From contig NZ_BCAG01000001.1 in NCBI RefSeq assembly GCF_001293685.1, forward strand, positions 806,001 to 870,000: a stretch of 64,000 nt of DNA. The letters run 5' to 3'. The position numbers and the translations under genes are program-made. This document shows positions 1 to 8,821 of this stretch, piece after piece (position 1 is the first letter of the stretch; each line of letters starts with the position of its first letter). This stretch comes from Desulfatitalea tepidiphila (lineage in GTDB: Bacteria; Desulfobacterota; Desulfobacteria; Desulfobacterales; Desulfosarcinaceae). The notes under the pieces are model-generated. The model was not told the origin of the DNA. It was given only the letters and a program-made list of their open reading frames with translations, and did no database searches.

Positions 1-25
1 ATCTCCCGGGCAACCATTGTTCTTA

Positions 26-2239
26 TTAGCCGACCAGAGGTTCCATGGAAAGAGCGGGATGCCCCTTTTCCTTCAGGAAGGGCATGATCTCCTCTTCGCT
101 GGTGCCCACGGTTTCGTCGGCGATCATGTCGTACAGGTTCTTTACGCCCATCTCCTCGCCACGTTTGTTGATGCGGTCCTTGAGCTCATCCTTGAGCATC
201 TTGGGCATCCACACCATGCGCAGCAGGCCGCCGTCACCGAGGATGAATTTCTTCTGGATGATGTTGTATTTGGAATGACCCACGAAGCCCGGCGACTGGG
301 CGCCGCCGCCCATGACACCGGCCAGGGTGGTGAACTTCATGCCGCACGGCGTCTCTCCCGCGAATTCACGGTTGACGGTCATCACCCCGTTGCAGGCGGG
401 CAGCATGGCGGCGATGCATTCGCAGCAGCCGCAGGTGGTCATGGGGTCGATCACCATGGAGTAGAAGTTGTAACCTTCGATGGCGCCGCGGGAGGCCTTT
501 TTAACGAACTCGTCCACCCCTTTGAAGCGGCCCAGCTTGGGATCGAGCACTTCGCCCTTCTCGATGGGTTGGTTGGGGCCGGTGGGGTTGATTTCGAAGG
601 AGGCCTTGCAGTCCATCCAGTTATAGGCACCGCACAGACCGGTACGCTCCGGGCTCACGGCGCAAACGTGGGTCGGGGCAAACGACTGGCACAGGGTGCA
701 GGAGTAAAAGATCTCCACATCCTCGTCGGTCATTTTTTCGACGCGTTCGTCTCTGTGCTTGTAAGCGGCGCGGGCTTCGGCGGTGATCTTGTCCACGTCT
801 TCCTTCTTGGTGTAGAGGGTGACCTGGACCTTGTCCAGAATCTTGCCGAAATCCTGGTGGAACTTGGCATGCAGCACCACGCCGATGTCTTTCAGCGTGA
901 AACCCTTTTCAACAGCGGCTTTGCTGATGCGCACCCAGGCGATGTCGCGCTGGCCCATGTGCATGATGCCCTGGATATAGTTGACCAGGTGGTGGGTCTG
1001 ACGCTCGAGGATCGGCTCGAAATCCTCCTGGAACTCGCGGCCGGCCACCTGCATCAGGATGGCCAGCGGGAAGGCGCTGCCCTCTTTCATTTCCGGGATG
1101 TCCGGACCGACCACGACCACTTTGCCGTCTTCGATTTCGTTCATCTGGGCCATCTTCAGATATTCGGTGCATTGGGTCTTGCCGCCGCCGGCTTGGCAGT
1201 GCAGGTCGGCACCGCGCACGCGTTCGCCCTCAAAGGCCGGGCCGAAGGCGCAGGGGATGTCGATCTTGCTGACCGTGGTCTTCAGGCCGCGCACCTCAAC
1301 CGACTTTTGAACCATCTCGTCGTGTTTGACATTGGCCACCACGTGTTCGTAGGTGCAGATACCGGTGGGCAGAATTTCCGGAATGTCGGTATCGGCGATG
1401 GTGGGGAAGCCCCAGTTCACACATCCGGCCGCCGCTGCGGCCCATTCGGCGTTGACATCGCCCAGGGCGTTGACGAAGGCGAAAATACGGTCTTTGTTGT
1501 ATTTGAGGATCTTCTTGTAGTCGCCCGGCTGCACACCGCCGAAGGACATGGCGGCACGGTTGGCGAAGCCCAGGGCAAAGATGGCCGAACTGATGTCCGG
1601 ACCGAACGGGACGATACGGGTGTTCCAGCCGACCTGCACTTTCGCTTCGCGCAACTGGTCGATCACCGTGGTGCCGTTCTGGTTGGCCGCGCAGAAAATA
1701 TACAGGTTGCGGCGCTGGTACTCTTCCACGATCATTTTGGCGATATCGGGCGTCGGTGCGGATCCGACGATGGCGGCGAATCCGGGAGCCGAACCGTCCA
1801 CGAACTCCACGCCGCGTTTGCGCAGGATGGTGTCGTCGGCGGCACCCAGCCAGATCTTGCCGGCCTCTTCGTCCACCTCTTCGGTGGGCAGGTAGAAGTC
1901 GGGATCTTCCAGGTAACGCAGGGCTTCTTCGAGCTCAAAGGCGAACAGCGCGGCCATGCCGGCGTCCAGAAGGGGTCCCAGGTAGGGGAGGTGGTTCTGA
2001 CCCTTCACATGCGGCGGCAGCAGTTTGCGGGCGAATGCCAACGGTTTCTGCATGTCTTCCAAGGTTTCGACCTTGATACCCAACAGGGAGTAGATCACCG
2101 GCAGAAAGTAGGCGGTATTGGGGAAGCCCACCTTGGTGTCGGCACTGTAAGTCTGCAAGGCTCTTTTATATTTTCCCTCGACTTTGGATACGATATTGTA
2201 TCCGCCTTGAATGGCGGCAAATGCTACGAGTTTAGACAT
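26..2239 (-). CDS. acsB: Acetyl-CoA synthase (CODH/ACS complex beta subunit)
   Basis: Acetyl-CoA synthase, which joins a methyl group, CO and CoA at the nickel A-cluster in the Wood-Ljungdahl pathway. In a sulfate reducer it probably runs in reverse, splitting acetyl-CoA for complete oxidation (inference). The 737-residue length fits the bacterial AcsB family (about 730). The A-cluster ligand regions are visible: SCTLCQSF followed by THVCAV and GLCGAY around residues 510-536, and CGCCEC near residue 602. The ATG follows a strong GGAGG. It is the last gene visible of a minus-strand operon, 35 bp after cooS; further acs genes may lie beyond the window edge. Confidence 0.96.
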   Translation of the reverse strand: MSKLVAFAAIQGGYNIVSKVEGKYKRALQTYSADTKVGFPNTAYFLPVIYSLLGIKVETLEDMQKPLAFARKLLPPHVKGQNHLPYLGPLLDAGMAALFAFELEEALRYLEDPDFYLPTEEVDEEAGKIWLGAADDTILRKRGVEFVDGSAPGFAAIVGSAPTPDIAKMIVEEYQRRNLYIFCAANQNGTTVIDQLREAKVQVGWNTRIVPFGPDISSAIFALGFANRAAMSFGGVQPGDYKKILKYNKDRIFAFVNALGDVNAEWAAAAAGCVNWGFPTIADTDIPEILPTGICTYEHVVANVKHDEMVQKSVEVRGLKTTVSKIDIPCAFGPAFEGERVRGADLHCQAGGGKTQCTEYLKMAQMNEIEDGKVVVVGPDIPEMKEGSAFPLAILMQVAGREFQEDFEPILERQTHHLVNYIQGIMHMGQRDIAWVRISKAAVEKGFTLKDIGVVLHAKFHQDFGKILDKVQVTLYTKKEDVDKITAEARAAYKHRDERVEKMTDEDVEIFYSCTLCQSFAPTHVCAVSPERTGLCGAYNWMDCKASFEINPTGPNQPIEKGEVLDPKLGRFKGVDEFVKKASRGAIEGYNFYSMVIDPMTTCGCCECIAAMLPACNGVMTVNREFAGETPCGMKFTTLAGVMGGGAQSPGFVGHSKYNIIQKKFILGDGGLLRMVWMPKMLKDELKDRINKRGEEMGVKNLYDMIADETVGTSEEEIMPFLKEKGHPALSMEPLVG

Positions 2240-2274
2240 GAATTCCTCCTTCGTTGAGGATATGGGTTAATGAA

Positions 2275-4293
2275 TTAAGCCTCAAGCTTCTGGCGGTCCG
2301 CCATATCCATCAGGACGCGGTCCCTGGCCTTGTCGATGCCCAGCTCTTTGCGTTTTCTGTCGATGTGGGCGATCATCAATTGGGCATGCTTGATGGGATC
2401 GGGTTCGATGTCCCACATGCCGCCGAACTGCTTTTCAAGCTCTTTGCTGATGTAATCATGGAACACCGGCGCGCCGGAGGTCGGCAGGGTGACGCCGAAC
2501 ACCGTGTAGAAGCCCGAGCAGACGAAGTAATGGCCGATGCTGATGGCCTTTTCACTCATCCATTCGGGTGCGCTGCCCGCTGCCGGCAGATCGCTGATGT
2601 CCTTGCCCAGGCCGCCGGCCTTGACCACTTCTGTGGCGGCCAGCAGGATGCGGCTGTTGTCCACGCAGGAACCCAAATGCAGGACCGGCGGAATACCCAC
2701 GGTCTCGCACACTTCCTTGAGGCCCGGGCCGCAATAGACGCCGGCGCTTTCCGGGGTGAGCAGGCCCGCCATGGCGCAGGCGATGGCGTTGCAGCCGGTG
2801 GTCAGAACGATCACGTCGTTTTTGATCAGCTCCTTCACCACGGTGATGTGGGCTTCGTTGTGACGGGTACGGGCGTTGTTGCAGCCGACCACGCCGGCGA
2901 TGCCGCGGATACGGCCGTTGATGATGTTGTCATTCAAAGTGTAGTAGGTGCCGCGGAAGGTGCCGCCCAGGTGGTACTGGATCGACTCGACGCCGAAGCC
3001 GGCAATCTGGGTGGCTTTCTGGCGCGGAATCATCACTTCCGTTCTGCGGTTCTGGAAGTTGTCGATGGCAATTTTGACGATTTTTTCGGCGTCCTCGACG
3101 GCATGGTGCTCGTCGAATTCGATGTGGAGCACGTTGTCCTGCTCCATCTTGGCGATGGGGTGGGTGGTGATCAGCTTGGTGTGGAAACACTTGGCCACGT
3201 TGGCCAGGTTCTGCATGATACATTGGATGTCCACCACCATGGCATCACAGGCGCCGGTGATGATGGCCAGTTCCTGCTGCAGGAAGGTGGCGGCCGAGGG
3301 CACGCCGTGACGCTGCAGGATTTCGTTGGCCGTGCAGCAGATGCCGCTGAGTTGAATGCCTTTGGCGCCCTTGGACTTGGCATACTCGATGATTTCCGGG
3401 CGTTGGGCCACGGCCACGATGATTTCCGACAGGACCGGTTCATGCCCGTGGATGATCAGGTTGACGTGGTCTTCCTTCATGACGCCCAGGTTGGCCTCGG
3501 ACTGCAGGGGATAGGGAGTGCCGAACAGGATGTCCTGCAGATCGGTGGCCAGCATGGAGCCGCCCCAGCCGTCGGCGATGGCCGCCCGGCTGCCCTGTTT
3601 GATCAGGTTCTTGTAGTCCTGGTCCACGCCCATGTGGGTGCGGTGCATGATCTCGACGATTTCACGGTCGATGTTGCGCGGCTTGACGCCGGCCTTGGTC
3701 CATTTGTCATAAAGGGCCTGGGGAGCGCGTTTCAGGTAGAGCAGTTCGCCTTCGGGCTTGCCCCACTCGTTCATGGCTTTCTTGGCCACTTCGAGGGCGA
3801 TTTCATCGATGTCGCGGTCCTTGGTCTCGCCGTCCACCTCGACCGTGGTGTCCACTTGCAGGGCCTCGGCCACGGCCAGGAGTTTATTGGTGTCTTTGAT
3901 CCTATAGGCGTCGGTCTCCTTGCGGGCGGCCGTCATGAACACCTCGGCCACGCTGCGGCCGTGATCCGAGTGAGCGGACGCGCCGCCGGCGATCATGCGA
4001 ATGAAGTTACGCGCAGCAATGGTGTTGGCCGTGGCGCCGCAAAGGCCCTTGCGGGTGTCTTCGCCTACGATGCCGCCCTTGGGCAACGGCAGGCGGCAGG
4101 GACCCATCGAGCAGTTTTTGCAGCAGATCCCCTGAACGCCAATGGCACAGGGTTTCATTTGTTCGGCACGGTCGAAGACCGTGTCGATGTTCAATTCTTG
4201 CGCCCGCCGGATCATTTCCTGGCTGGCGGGGTCGATGGTCGCGGCAATGGGGTCCGCCAATTTGGGTGCTTTGGCTTTCGCTTCTTCTGCCAT
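2275..4293 (-). CDS. cooS: Anaerobic Ni-Fe carbon monoxide dehydrogenase catalytic subunit
   Basis: Nickel-iron CO dehydrogenase (CooS/AcsA family) interconverting CO2 and CO. Next to acsB it is presumably the CODH component that exchanges CO with the A-cluster. The 672-residue length is typical. The N-terminal cysteines that bind the B and D clusters in this family are visible (C49, then CCKNCSMGPC at residues 57-66, and KGLCGA near 84). A family-typical cysteine (SGICCTANE) lies in the middle. The ATG is preceded by AGGAGG. It sits 68 bp after acsD and 35 bp before acsB, so the three are probably co-transcribed. Confidence 0.96.
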   Translation of the reverse strand: MAEEAKAKAPKLADPIAATIDPASQEMIRRAQELNIDTVFDRAEQMKPCAIGVQGICCKNCSMGPCRLPLPKGGIVGEDTRKGLCGATANTIAARNFIRMIAGGASAHSDHGRSVAEVFMTAARKETDAYRIKDTNKLLAVAEALQVDTTVEVDGETKDRDIDEIALEVAKKAMNEWGKPEGELLYLKRAPQALYDKWTKAGVKPRNIDREIVEIMHRTHMGVDQDYKNLIKQGSRAAIADGWGGSMLATDLQDILFGTPYPLQSEANLGVMKEDHVNLIIHGHEPVLSEIIVAVAQRPEIIEYAKSKGAKGIQLSGICCTANEILQRHGVPSAATFLQQELAIITGACDAMVVDIQCIMQNLANVAKCFHTKLITTHPIAKMEQDNVLHIEFDEHHAVEDAEKIVKIAIDNFQNRRTEVMIPRQKATQIAGFGVESIQYHLGGTFRGTYYTLNDNIINGRIRGIAGVVGCNNARTRHNEAHITVVKELIKNDVIVLTTGCNAIACAMAGLLTPESAGVYCGPGLKEVCETVGIPPVLHLGSCVDNSRILLAATEVVKAGGLGKDISDLPAAGSAPEWMSEKAISIGHYFVCSGFYTVFGVTLPTSGAPVFHDYISKELEKQFGGMWDIEPDPIKHAQLMIAHIDRKRKELGIDKARDRVLMDMADRQKLEA

Positions 4294-4361
4294 TAGAGGT
4301 TCCTCCTCGATTGTTTATAAGAATATATGGTTCCGAATGCATCGGACCGCGTCGGCCTGGG

Positions 4362-5939
4362 TTAGGCGCCGCGGCGATGGATGCGGTCCAGCAGCGCCGT
4401 CATTTTTTCCAGCGCGTCGGCTTGAATGGCCGCGGCTGTCTTGGAAACGGCTTCCTCTGTCTCTTCGGCCATGCGTTTTTTCATCTGGGCTTCGCGTTCG
4501 GCGGCCCGCTTCTGACGCAGGGCGTCTTCCTCGGCCTCACGCTTGGCCACTTCGGCTTTGGCTTTGGCTTCGGCTTCGGCCTTGGCTTTGGCTTCGGCGT
4601 CGGCCTTGGCCTTTGCCGCTGCTTCGGCTTTGGCCTTGGCATCCGCCTCGGCCTTGGCTTTTGCCGCTGCTTCGGCTTCGGCCTTGGCTTTGGCACCCGC
4701 CTCGGCCTTGGCCTTGGTGTCGGCTTCGGCCTTGGGGGCATCTACCGCCGGAGCGGCAGCGGCGGCCGGTTTGGGCGCCTCGGCTTTGGGTGCCTCTGCC
4801 TTCGGAGCGGCCGGTTTGGCTGCAGCCGGTGCTGCCTTGGGCGCTTCAGCCTTGGGTGCCGCCTTCTTGGCAGCGGCCGGAGCGGCCTTCTTTTCTTCTT
4901 CGATTTTCAGGTCAGGCTCGGGAGCGATGGCGGCCAGGTCGACCGGTTTGGCCTCAAGCATCTTGGTGATGGCGGCCACATCCTTGGCGCTGCCGCCGTC
5001 GATCAACAGATCGATGTAGCTTTTGGCCAGGCGGATCGATTCCGGATGGCGCATGATCACCACGTCGCTGCCCGCGAGCAGATAGGTGACAGCACCGACC
5101 GCTTCCATCAGAATGCCGCGCTTTTCGGGGTCGCCCAGTGTGGGGGCCTCATCGACCGGCTGCTTGGCTTCCTTGCATTTCCATACTTCGTTTCCCAGGT
5201 TGTTGATGACCGGCAACTGCAGCTTGTCGTCGCCCTGGGCCAATGCGGCCATGCGCAGACGCTCCATGACCGAATAGCTGTATTCCATGCCGTAACCCAG
5301 GCCGCCGGTGGTCGGATCGATAATGACCCTCTTCAAGGGCATGCCCAGGTTTTCCAGCAGAATGTTGACCTGCTTGGCCAGGTTGACATCGATGGGGCTG
5401 GAAGAGATCAGCGTATGGCCGTACGCCATGGCCGCGGCCCCGATGCCTTTGTGATTCTTGTCTTCCACCGGTCCCAGGATGAGATTCGCGCCCTGGTGAT
5501 CCTCGGCGATTTTTTTCAAGGTCGCTTCGTCCTTGGCCGGGTTGGCGCATCCCCAGATGATCAGCGGTACATTGATGGCGCCCAGCACCTTTCCGACCGT
5601 CGCAGAGGCCGACTCCGGGGACGCGTTGTCGCCGTTGGGATCGATGCTTTTCAATTGCAGCACGATCAGTTCGGCGCCGTAGGTGTCGACACATTTTTTG
5701 GCCCAGGCGGCCGGGTCGTTGACCACGTCCTTGTACGGCGCCAGGGCGGCTTCGGCCCAGTCCGTCGGCGTTGTGTCCCAAATTTCCATTGCAATCTTAG
5801 GCTTGTTGGGCATCTCGCCTTCGAAATGATAGAACGGATAGCCAGTTTCTCCGCCAACAGTCACGGCCTTGTCCCCTTTGCCCAGGGTGACCGCTTGGAC
5901 GCTGCCGGCATAACTTTCTTTGTAGAATTCGAAAGCCAA
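4362..5939 (-). CDS. acsD: CODH/ACS delta subunit (corrinoid Fe-S protein small subunit) with a long Ala/Lys/Glu tail
   Basis: Residues 1-340 match the delta subunit (CdhD/AcsD) of the corrinoid iron-sulfur protein, the TIM-barrel partner that passes the methyl group to acetyl-CoA synthase. Recognisable blocks include ELIVLQLKSIDP and GGLGYGMEYSYSVMERLRMA. Residues about 341-525 form a low-complexity tail of Ala, Lys, Glu and Pro with AKAEAEAKAKA-type repeats, predicted as a long helix, ending in a more ordinary helix (ALEKMTALLDRIHRRGA). Standard family members stop near the end of the barrel. The start is TTG at 5939, supported by AGGAGG five bases upstream. It is the first gene of the acsD-cooS-acsB operon. 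Confidence 0.9.
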   Translation of the reverse strand: MAFEFYKESYAGSVQAVTLGKGDKAVTVGGETGYPFYHFEGEMPNKPKIAMEIWDTTPTDWAEAALAPYKDVVNDPAAWAKKCVDTYGAELIVLQLKSIDPNGDNASPESASATVGKVLGAINVPLIIWGCANPAKDEATLKKIAEDHQGANLILGPVEDKNHKGIGAAAMAYGHTLISSSPIDVNLAKQVNILLENLGMPLKRVIIDPTTGGLGYGMEYSYSVMERLRMAALAQGDDKLQLPVINNLGNEVWKCKEAKQPVDEAPTLGDPEKRGILMEAVGAVTYLLAGSDVVIMRHPESIRLAKSYIDLLIDGGSAKDVAAITKMLEAKPVDLAAIAPEPDLKIEEEKKAAPAAAKKAAPKAEAPKAAPAAAKPAAPKAEAPKAEAPKPAAAAAPAVDAPKAEADTKAKAEAGAKAKAEAEAAAKAKAEADAKAKAEAAAKAKADAEAKAKAEAEAKAKAEVAKREAEEDALRQKRAAEREAQMKKRMAEETEEAVSKTAAAIQADALEKMTALLDRIHRRGA

Positions 5940-6472
5940 AGTTACCTCCTTATGCGATACCGGTTAAAAGTTGCATTCTGTGAGAAATCCCGCCTTGCGT
6001 GGCCGTATGGCCTGCATAGGACCGGCCCTGAGTCCCGAACGAAGCTTGCCCGTTCGATGGTCTCATCGATGCACGGGGGCTGATTATCCGGGGCGTGGTT
6101 TTCGATGATGGGCGGCTGATGCAGGTCTTCGATCGGCTCAGGTAGAGTGCAAGGCGATCGCTTTCATGTTCTCTTGCAGAAATTTCCTCCTTTCCTTTTT
6201 TAAATTTTAATTGGTTCGGTTGGTTTCTTATCCGGTTTAAAATTAAAATAAACGTGTTTGAAAGCAGGTGTGGGGCGGGCGTCGAGGCACAGCCGGATGA
6301 GAAGCTGGATCGGCTGATCGTCACATCGTATCGGTTCAACGACATACTCATGTCGGCTGTGTTTGCCTCGGTCCGTTGGTTAAGATGGTGCACTGTTTTA
6401 ACGGCGTTGCAATTATAAATAATATCAATATGTTAAAAAGATTATCGCGGCCGATGTAAAACCAAGGGTTCA

Positions 6473-6501
6473 CATTAATATAGAGGCCTTTTTATTGTCA
6501 A
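6473..6501 (-). promoter_or_regulatory. Candidate sigma-70 promoter for the acs operon
   Basis: On the minus strand there is a consensus TTGACA (6501-6496). It is followed 17 bp later by TTAATG (6478-6473), or at 15 bp by TATTAA. The region is AT-rich and upstream of acsD. The distance to the acsD start is about 530 bases, so either the leader is long or another promoter lies closer. Confidence 0.4.
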
Positions 6502-6668
6502 TAGATATAGGTGCACTATGGCCTGAAAAAAGGAACGCGTGTCTATTTTCATCGGAAAGGCGCGTGACGTTTACCTCAGGTGCCGATAAGGGCCCTTGCC
6601 GGTTCCCATAGGATACGGATCTCCAACGGTCAAGCTTTTCGCTTGTCCTGAAAGAACACTTGTGGTAG

Positions 6669-6698
6669 TTGAACTTTAAATTATTGATTTTTTATAAT
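6669..6698 (+). promoter_or_regulatory. Candidate sigma-70 promoter for the TRAP operon
   Basis: TTGAAC (6669-6674) and a perfect TATAAT (6693-6698) are separated by 18 bp. They lie upstream of dctQ and of a strong Shine-Dalgarno sequence at 6715. Confidence 0.55.
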
Positions 6699-6722
6699 CA
6701 AATGAATGCTATTCAGGAGGAG

Positions 6723-6779
6723 ATGGATGCCAGGTGCCCCTTGAATTGGGTGAGGATGCAGGGCTATCGTTCACTTTAA
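6723..6779 (+). CDS. Possible 18-residue leader peptide before dctQ
   Basis: A perfect AGGAGG (6715-6720) lies just before ATG codons at 6723 and 6727. The first opens an 18-codon frame ending in TAA at 6779. The second, with better spacing, opens a 5-codon frame (MPGAP). dctQ itself, at 6819, has a much weaker ribosome site. The strong site may therefore drive a leader peptide or serve coupling. There is no homology support, so this is tentative. Confidence 0.25.
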   Translation: MDARCPLNWVRMQGYRSL

Positions 6780-6818
6780 GAGTTTCCGGAACCGGCATAC
6801 AAGGAAAGCACAATCGGT

Positions 6819-7358
6819 ATGGAGTGGATCAAGCGTTTTTGTCTCTGGATCGATGCGATCAATTCCTGGGTGGGGCGTTTTGTGGCCTGGACCACGGCTC
6901 TGGTCGTGGCTGTGGTGTTTGTCGATGTGGTCATGCGCTACCTTTTCAATACGAGTTTTGTTTTTACCCAGGAACTGGAGTGGCATCTTTTCGCTTTTAT
7001 CTTCCTCATCGGCGCCGGCTACACCCTGCTCAAAGACGGCCATGTGCGGGTGGACATCATTTACCAGAAGTTGACTCCCAAGGCCCAGGCCTGGGTCAAT
7101 CTGGTTGGAGTTTTGTTTTTTCTCATTCCCGGTTGTCTGATGATCATTGTGACCTCCTTGAATTTTGTCCAAAACAGTTTTGCCATCATGGAGGGATCTC
7201 CTGACCCGGGGGGCATCCCCTACCGCTGGGTGATCAAAGCATGCATCCCGGCCGGTTTTTCCCTGGTGCTGCTCCAGGGCATTTCCATGGGGTTCAAGAG
7301 CCTTCTCACCATCTGCAATACACCCATTCCCAATGAGATAGAAGGAAACAAGAAGTAA
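6819..7358 (+). CDS. dctQ: TRAP transporter small membrane subunit (DctQ family)
   Basis: Small permease subunit of a tripartite ATP-independent periplasmic transporter. The 179 residues contain four hydrophobic segments (roughly 20-45, 55-80, 95-115, 140-165) and the family-typical region ELEWHLFAFIFLIGAGY with KDGHVRVD. Its stop overlaps the start of dctM (TAATG), so the two are translationally coupled and probably form the membrane complex together. A fusion or other permease type is unlikely given the standard Q-M-P order. Confidence 0.9.
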   Translation: MEWIKRFCLWIDAINSWVGRFVAWTTALVVAVVFVDVVMRYLFNTSFVFTQELEWHLFAFIFLIGAGYTLLKDGHVRVDIIYQKLTPKAQAWVNLVGVLFFLIPGCLMIIVTSLNFVQNSFAIMEGSPDPGGIPYRWVIKACIPAGFSLVLLQGISMGFKSLLTICNTPIPNEIEGNKK

Positions 7359-8683
7359 TGAACTACCTGCCGGCCTGGATGTTTCTGGCGCTGACGGTTC
7401 TGCTGATGGGTGGTTTTCCGGTGACATTCACCCTCATGGGCACGGCCCTGACCTTTGGACTGATCGGTTTCGGCTGGTCTTTTTTCGACCTGCTGCCCCT
7501 GCGTATCTGGGGCGTGATGACCAACGTCACCTTGCTGGCCGTGCCGTTGTTCGTCTTCATGGGGGTGATGCTGGAGCGTTCCGGCCTGGCCGAGGAGTTG
7601 CTCGACACCATGGGGTTGCTGTTCGGCCGAATCCGCGGCGGTCTGGCCGTGTCGGTGGTGGCCGTCGGAGCATTGTTGGGCGCATCCACAGGCATCGTCG
7701 GCGCCACGGTGGTCACCATGGGCCTGCTGGCCGTGCCGACCATGCTCAAACGCGGCTATCAGAAGGAGCTGATCACCGGAACGGTTTCGGCTTCGGGAAC
7801 CCTCGGACAGATCATACCGCCCAGTATCGTGCTGGTCCTCATCGGCGATATCGTCGGGGTCCCGGTCGGTGACCTCTTCATGGGGGCGGTCTTGCCGGGC
7901 ATGCTGCTGGTGGGGCTCTACGCCGTGTATATCATCATCATTTCCTTTATTCGTCCCAAGCTGGCGCCTCCCATACCCCGCGCCGAACTGGCCGCTCTAA
8001 CCCCGCGCATCATGGCCGGCAAGGTGATGCGCGCCCTTTTCCCTCCGCTCTTTTTGATGATCGCCGTGTTGGGGTCGATCTTTGCCGGGGTGGCCTCGCC
8101 CACCGAGGCGGCAGCCGTAGGTGCCGTTGGCGCCACAGTGCTCACGATCCTGAATCGCAGGTTCAACATGACCACCCTTCGTGAGGTCATGCACGCGACC
8201 ACCCAGCTGACCTGCATGGTGTTTATCATTCTGGTCGGCGCCGCCTCTTTCGGGTTGGTATTCCGAGGCATGGGCGGCGATGAGCTGGTGCGTCATTTCC
8301 TCGGTGGACTGGCCGATCAGCACGGTCAGTGGTTCGTGCTGGCCGTGGTCATGGGGTTGATCTTCGTCATCGGGTTCTTCCTCGATTTCATCGAGATTAC
8401 TTTCATCCACGTGCCGGTATTGGCCCCCATCATGCTCGAGTTCGGGTTTGACCCGGCCTGGTTTTGCATCCTGATTGCCGTGAATCTGCAAACCTCCTTC
8501 ATGACGCCGCCGTTCGGATTTTCCCTGTTCTACCTCAAAGCGGTGACGCCGCCGGAAATCAGAACGGAACATATTTACCGCGGTATCATTCCGTATGTGT
8601 TCATACAATTGCTCGGCCTGGTGATCGTGGTGCTCTATCCAAAACTGGTCACCTGGCTGCCGAAAGTGGTCTTTTCCAATTAG
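7358..8683 (+). CDS. dctM: TRAP transporter large permease subunit (DctM family)
   Basis: Large permease of the TRAP system, which imports an organic acid using a sodium or proton gradient. The 441-residue length, about 12 hydrophobic segments, and motifs such as VPLFVFMGVMLERSGLAE, LGQIIPPSIVLVLIGD and ASPTEAAAVGAVGA are typical of DctM. It overlaps dctQ by one base. A 138-bp gap separates it from dctP. The substrate cannot be read from this subunit. Confidence 0.95.
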   Translation: MNYLPAWMFLALTVLLMGGFPVTFTLMGTALTFGLIGFGWSFFDLLPLRIWGVMTNVTLLAVPLFVFMGVMLERSGLAEELLDTMGLLFGRIRGGLAVSVVAVGALLGASTGIVGATVVTMGLLAVPTMLKRGYQKELITGTVSASGTLGQIIPPSIVLVLIGDIVGVPVGDLFMGAVLPGMLLVGLYAVYIIIISFIRPKLAPPIPRAELAALTPRIMAGKVMRALFPPLFLMIAVLGSIFAGVASPTEAAAVGAVGATVLTILNRRFNMTTLREVMHATTQLTCMVFIILVGAASFGLVFRGMGGDELVRHFLGGLADQHGQWFVLAVVMGLIFVIGFFLDFIEITFIHVPVLAPIMLEFGFDPAWFCILIAVNLQTSFMTPPFGFSLFYLKAVTPPEIRTEHIYRGIIPYVFIQLLGLVIVVLYPKLVTWLPKVVFSN

Positions 8684-8821
8684 GGATTCGTTGGATGAGA
8701 ATAACGGGTCGTAAGTCTTTAGAGTGCGTGGGCAGGAAATCTGTTATGGGCATTTCGCGCCGACGATTCGGGGGATAAGCGGATCGACGAACAAATCAAA
8801 CAACGAAAGGGGAATGTCACG

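Larger units (their letters stand above)
5940..6818. other. 879-bp divergent region between the acs operon and the TRAP operon
   Basis: No convincing protein gene of ordinary size lies here. The region is locally AT-rich (6190-6250 and 6410-6500), unlike the GC-rich genes around it. It carries a candidate minus-strand promoter near 6473-6501, which would give the acs mRNA a leader of more than 500 bases, and a candidate plus-strand promoter at 6669-6698 for the TRAP genes. A minus-strand frame at 5950-6393 is open, but its composition is not protein-like. Confidence 0.6.

Noticed and set aside
17-4296. Long plus-strand open frames (746 and 680 residues) opposite acsB and cooS
   Set aside because: They are antisense shadows of strongly conserved genes, have Gly/His/Val-skewed compositions with no recognisable motif, and lack ribosome sites.
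4540-4740. CRISPR-like or tandem DNA repeat
   Set aside because: The repetition is coding low complexity (Ala/Lys/Glu) inside acsD, with no constant repeat and unique spacer pattern.
5950-6393. 147-residue minus-strand frame upstream of acsD
   Set aside because: Composition rich in Ser, Arg and Pro, no motif, no ribosome site at its start; better explained as non-coding leader. Other short frames there (for example one ending near 6142 on the plus strand) are also too short to support.
6734-7204. 156-residue plus-strand frame overlapping dctQ
   Set aside because: It is out of frame with dctQ, which has clear family motifs and membrane segments.
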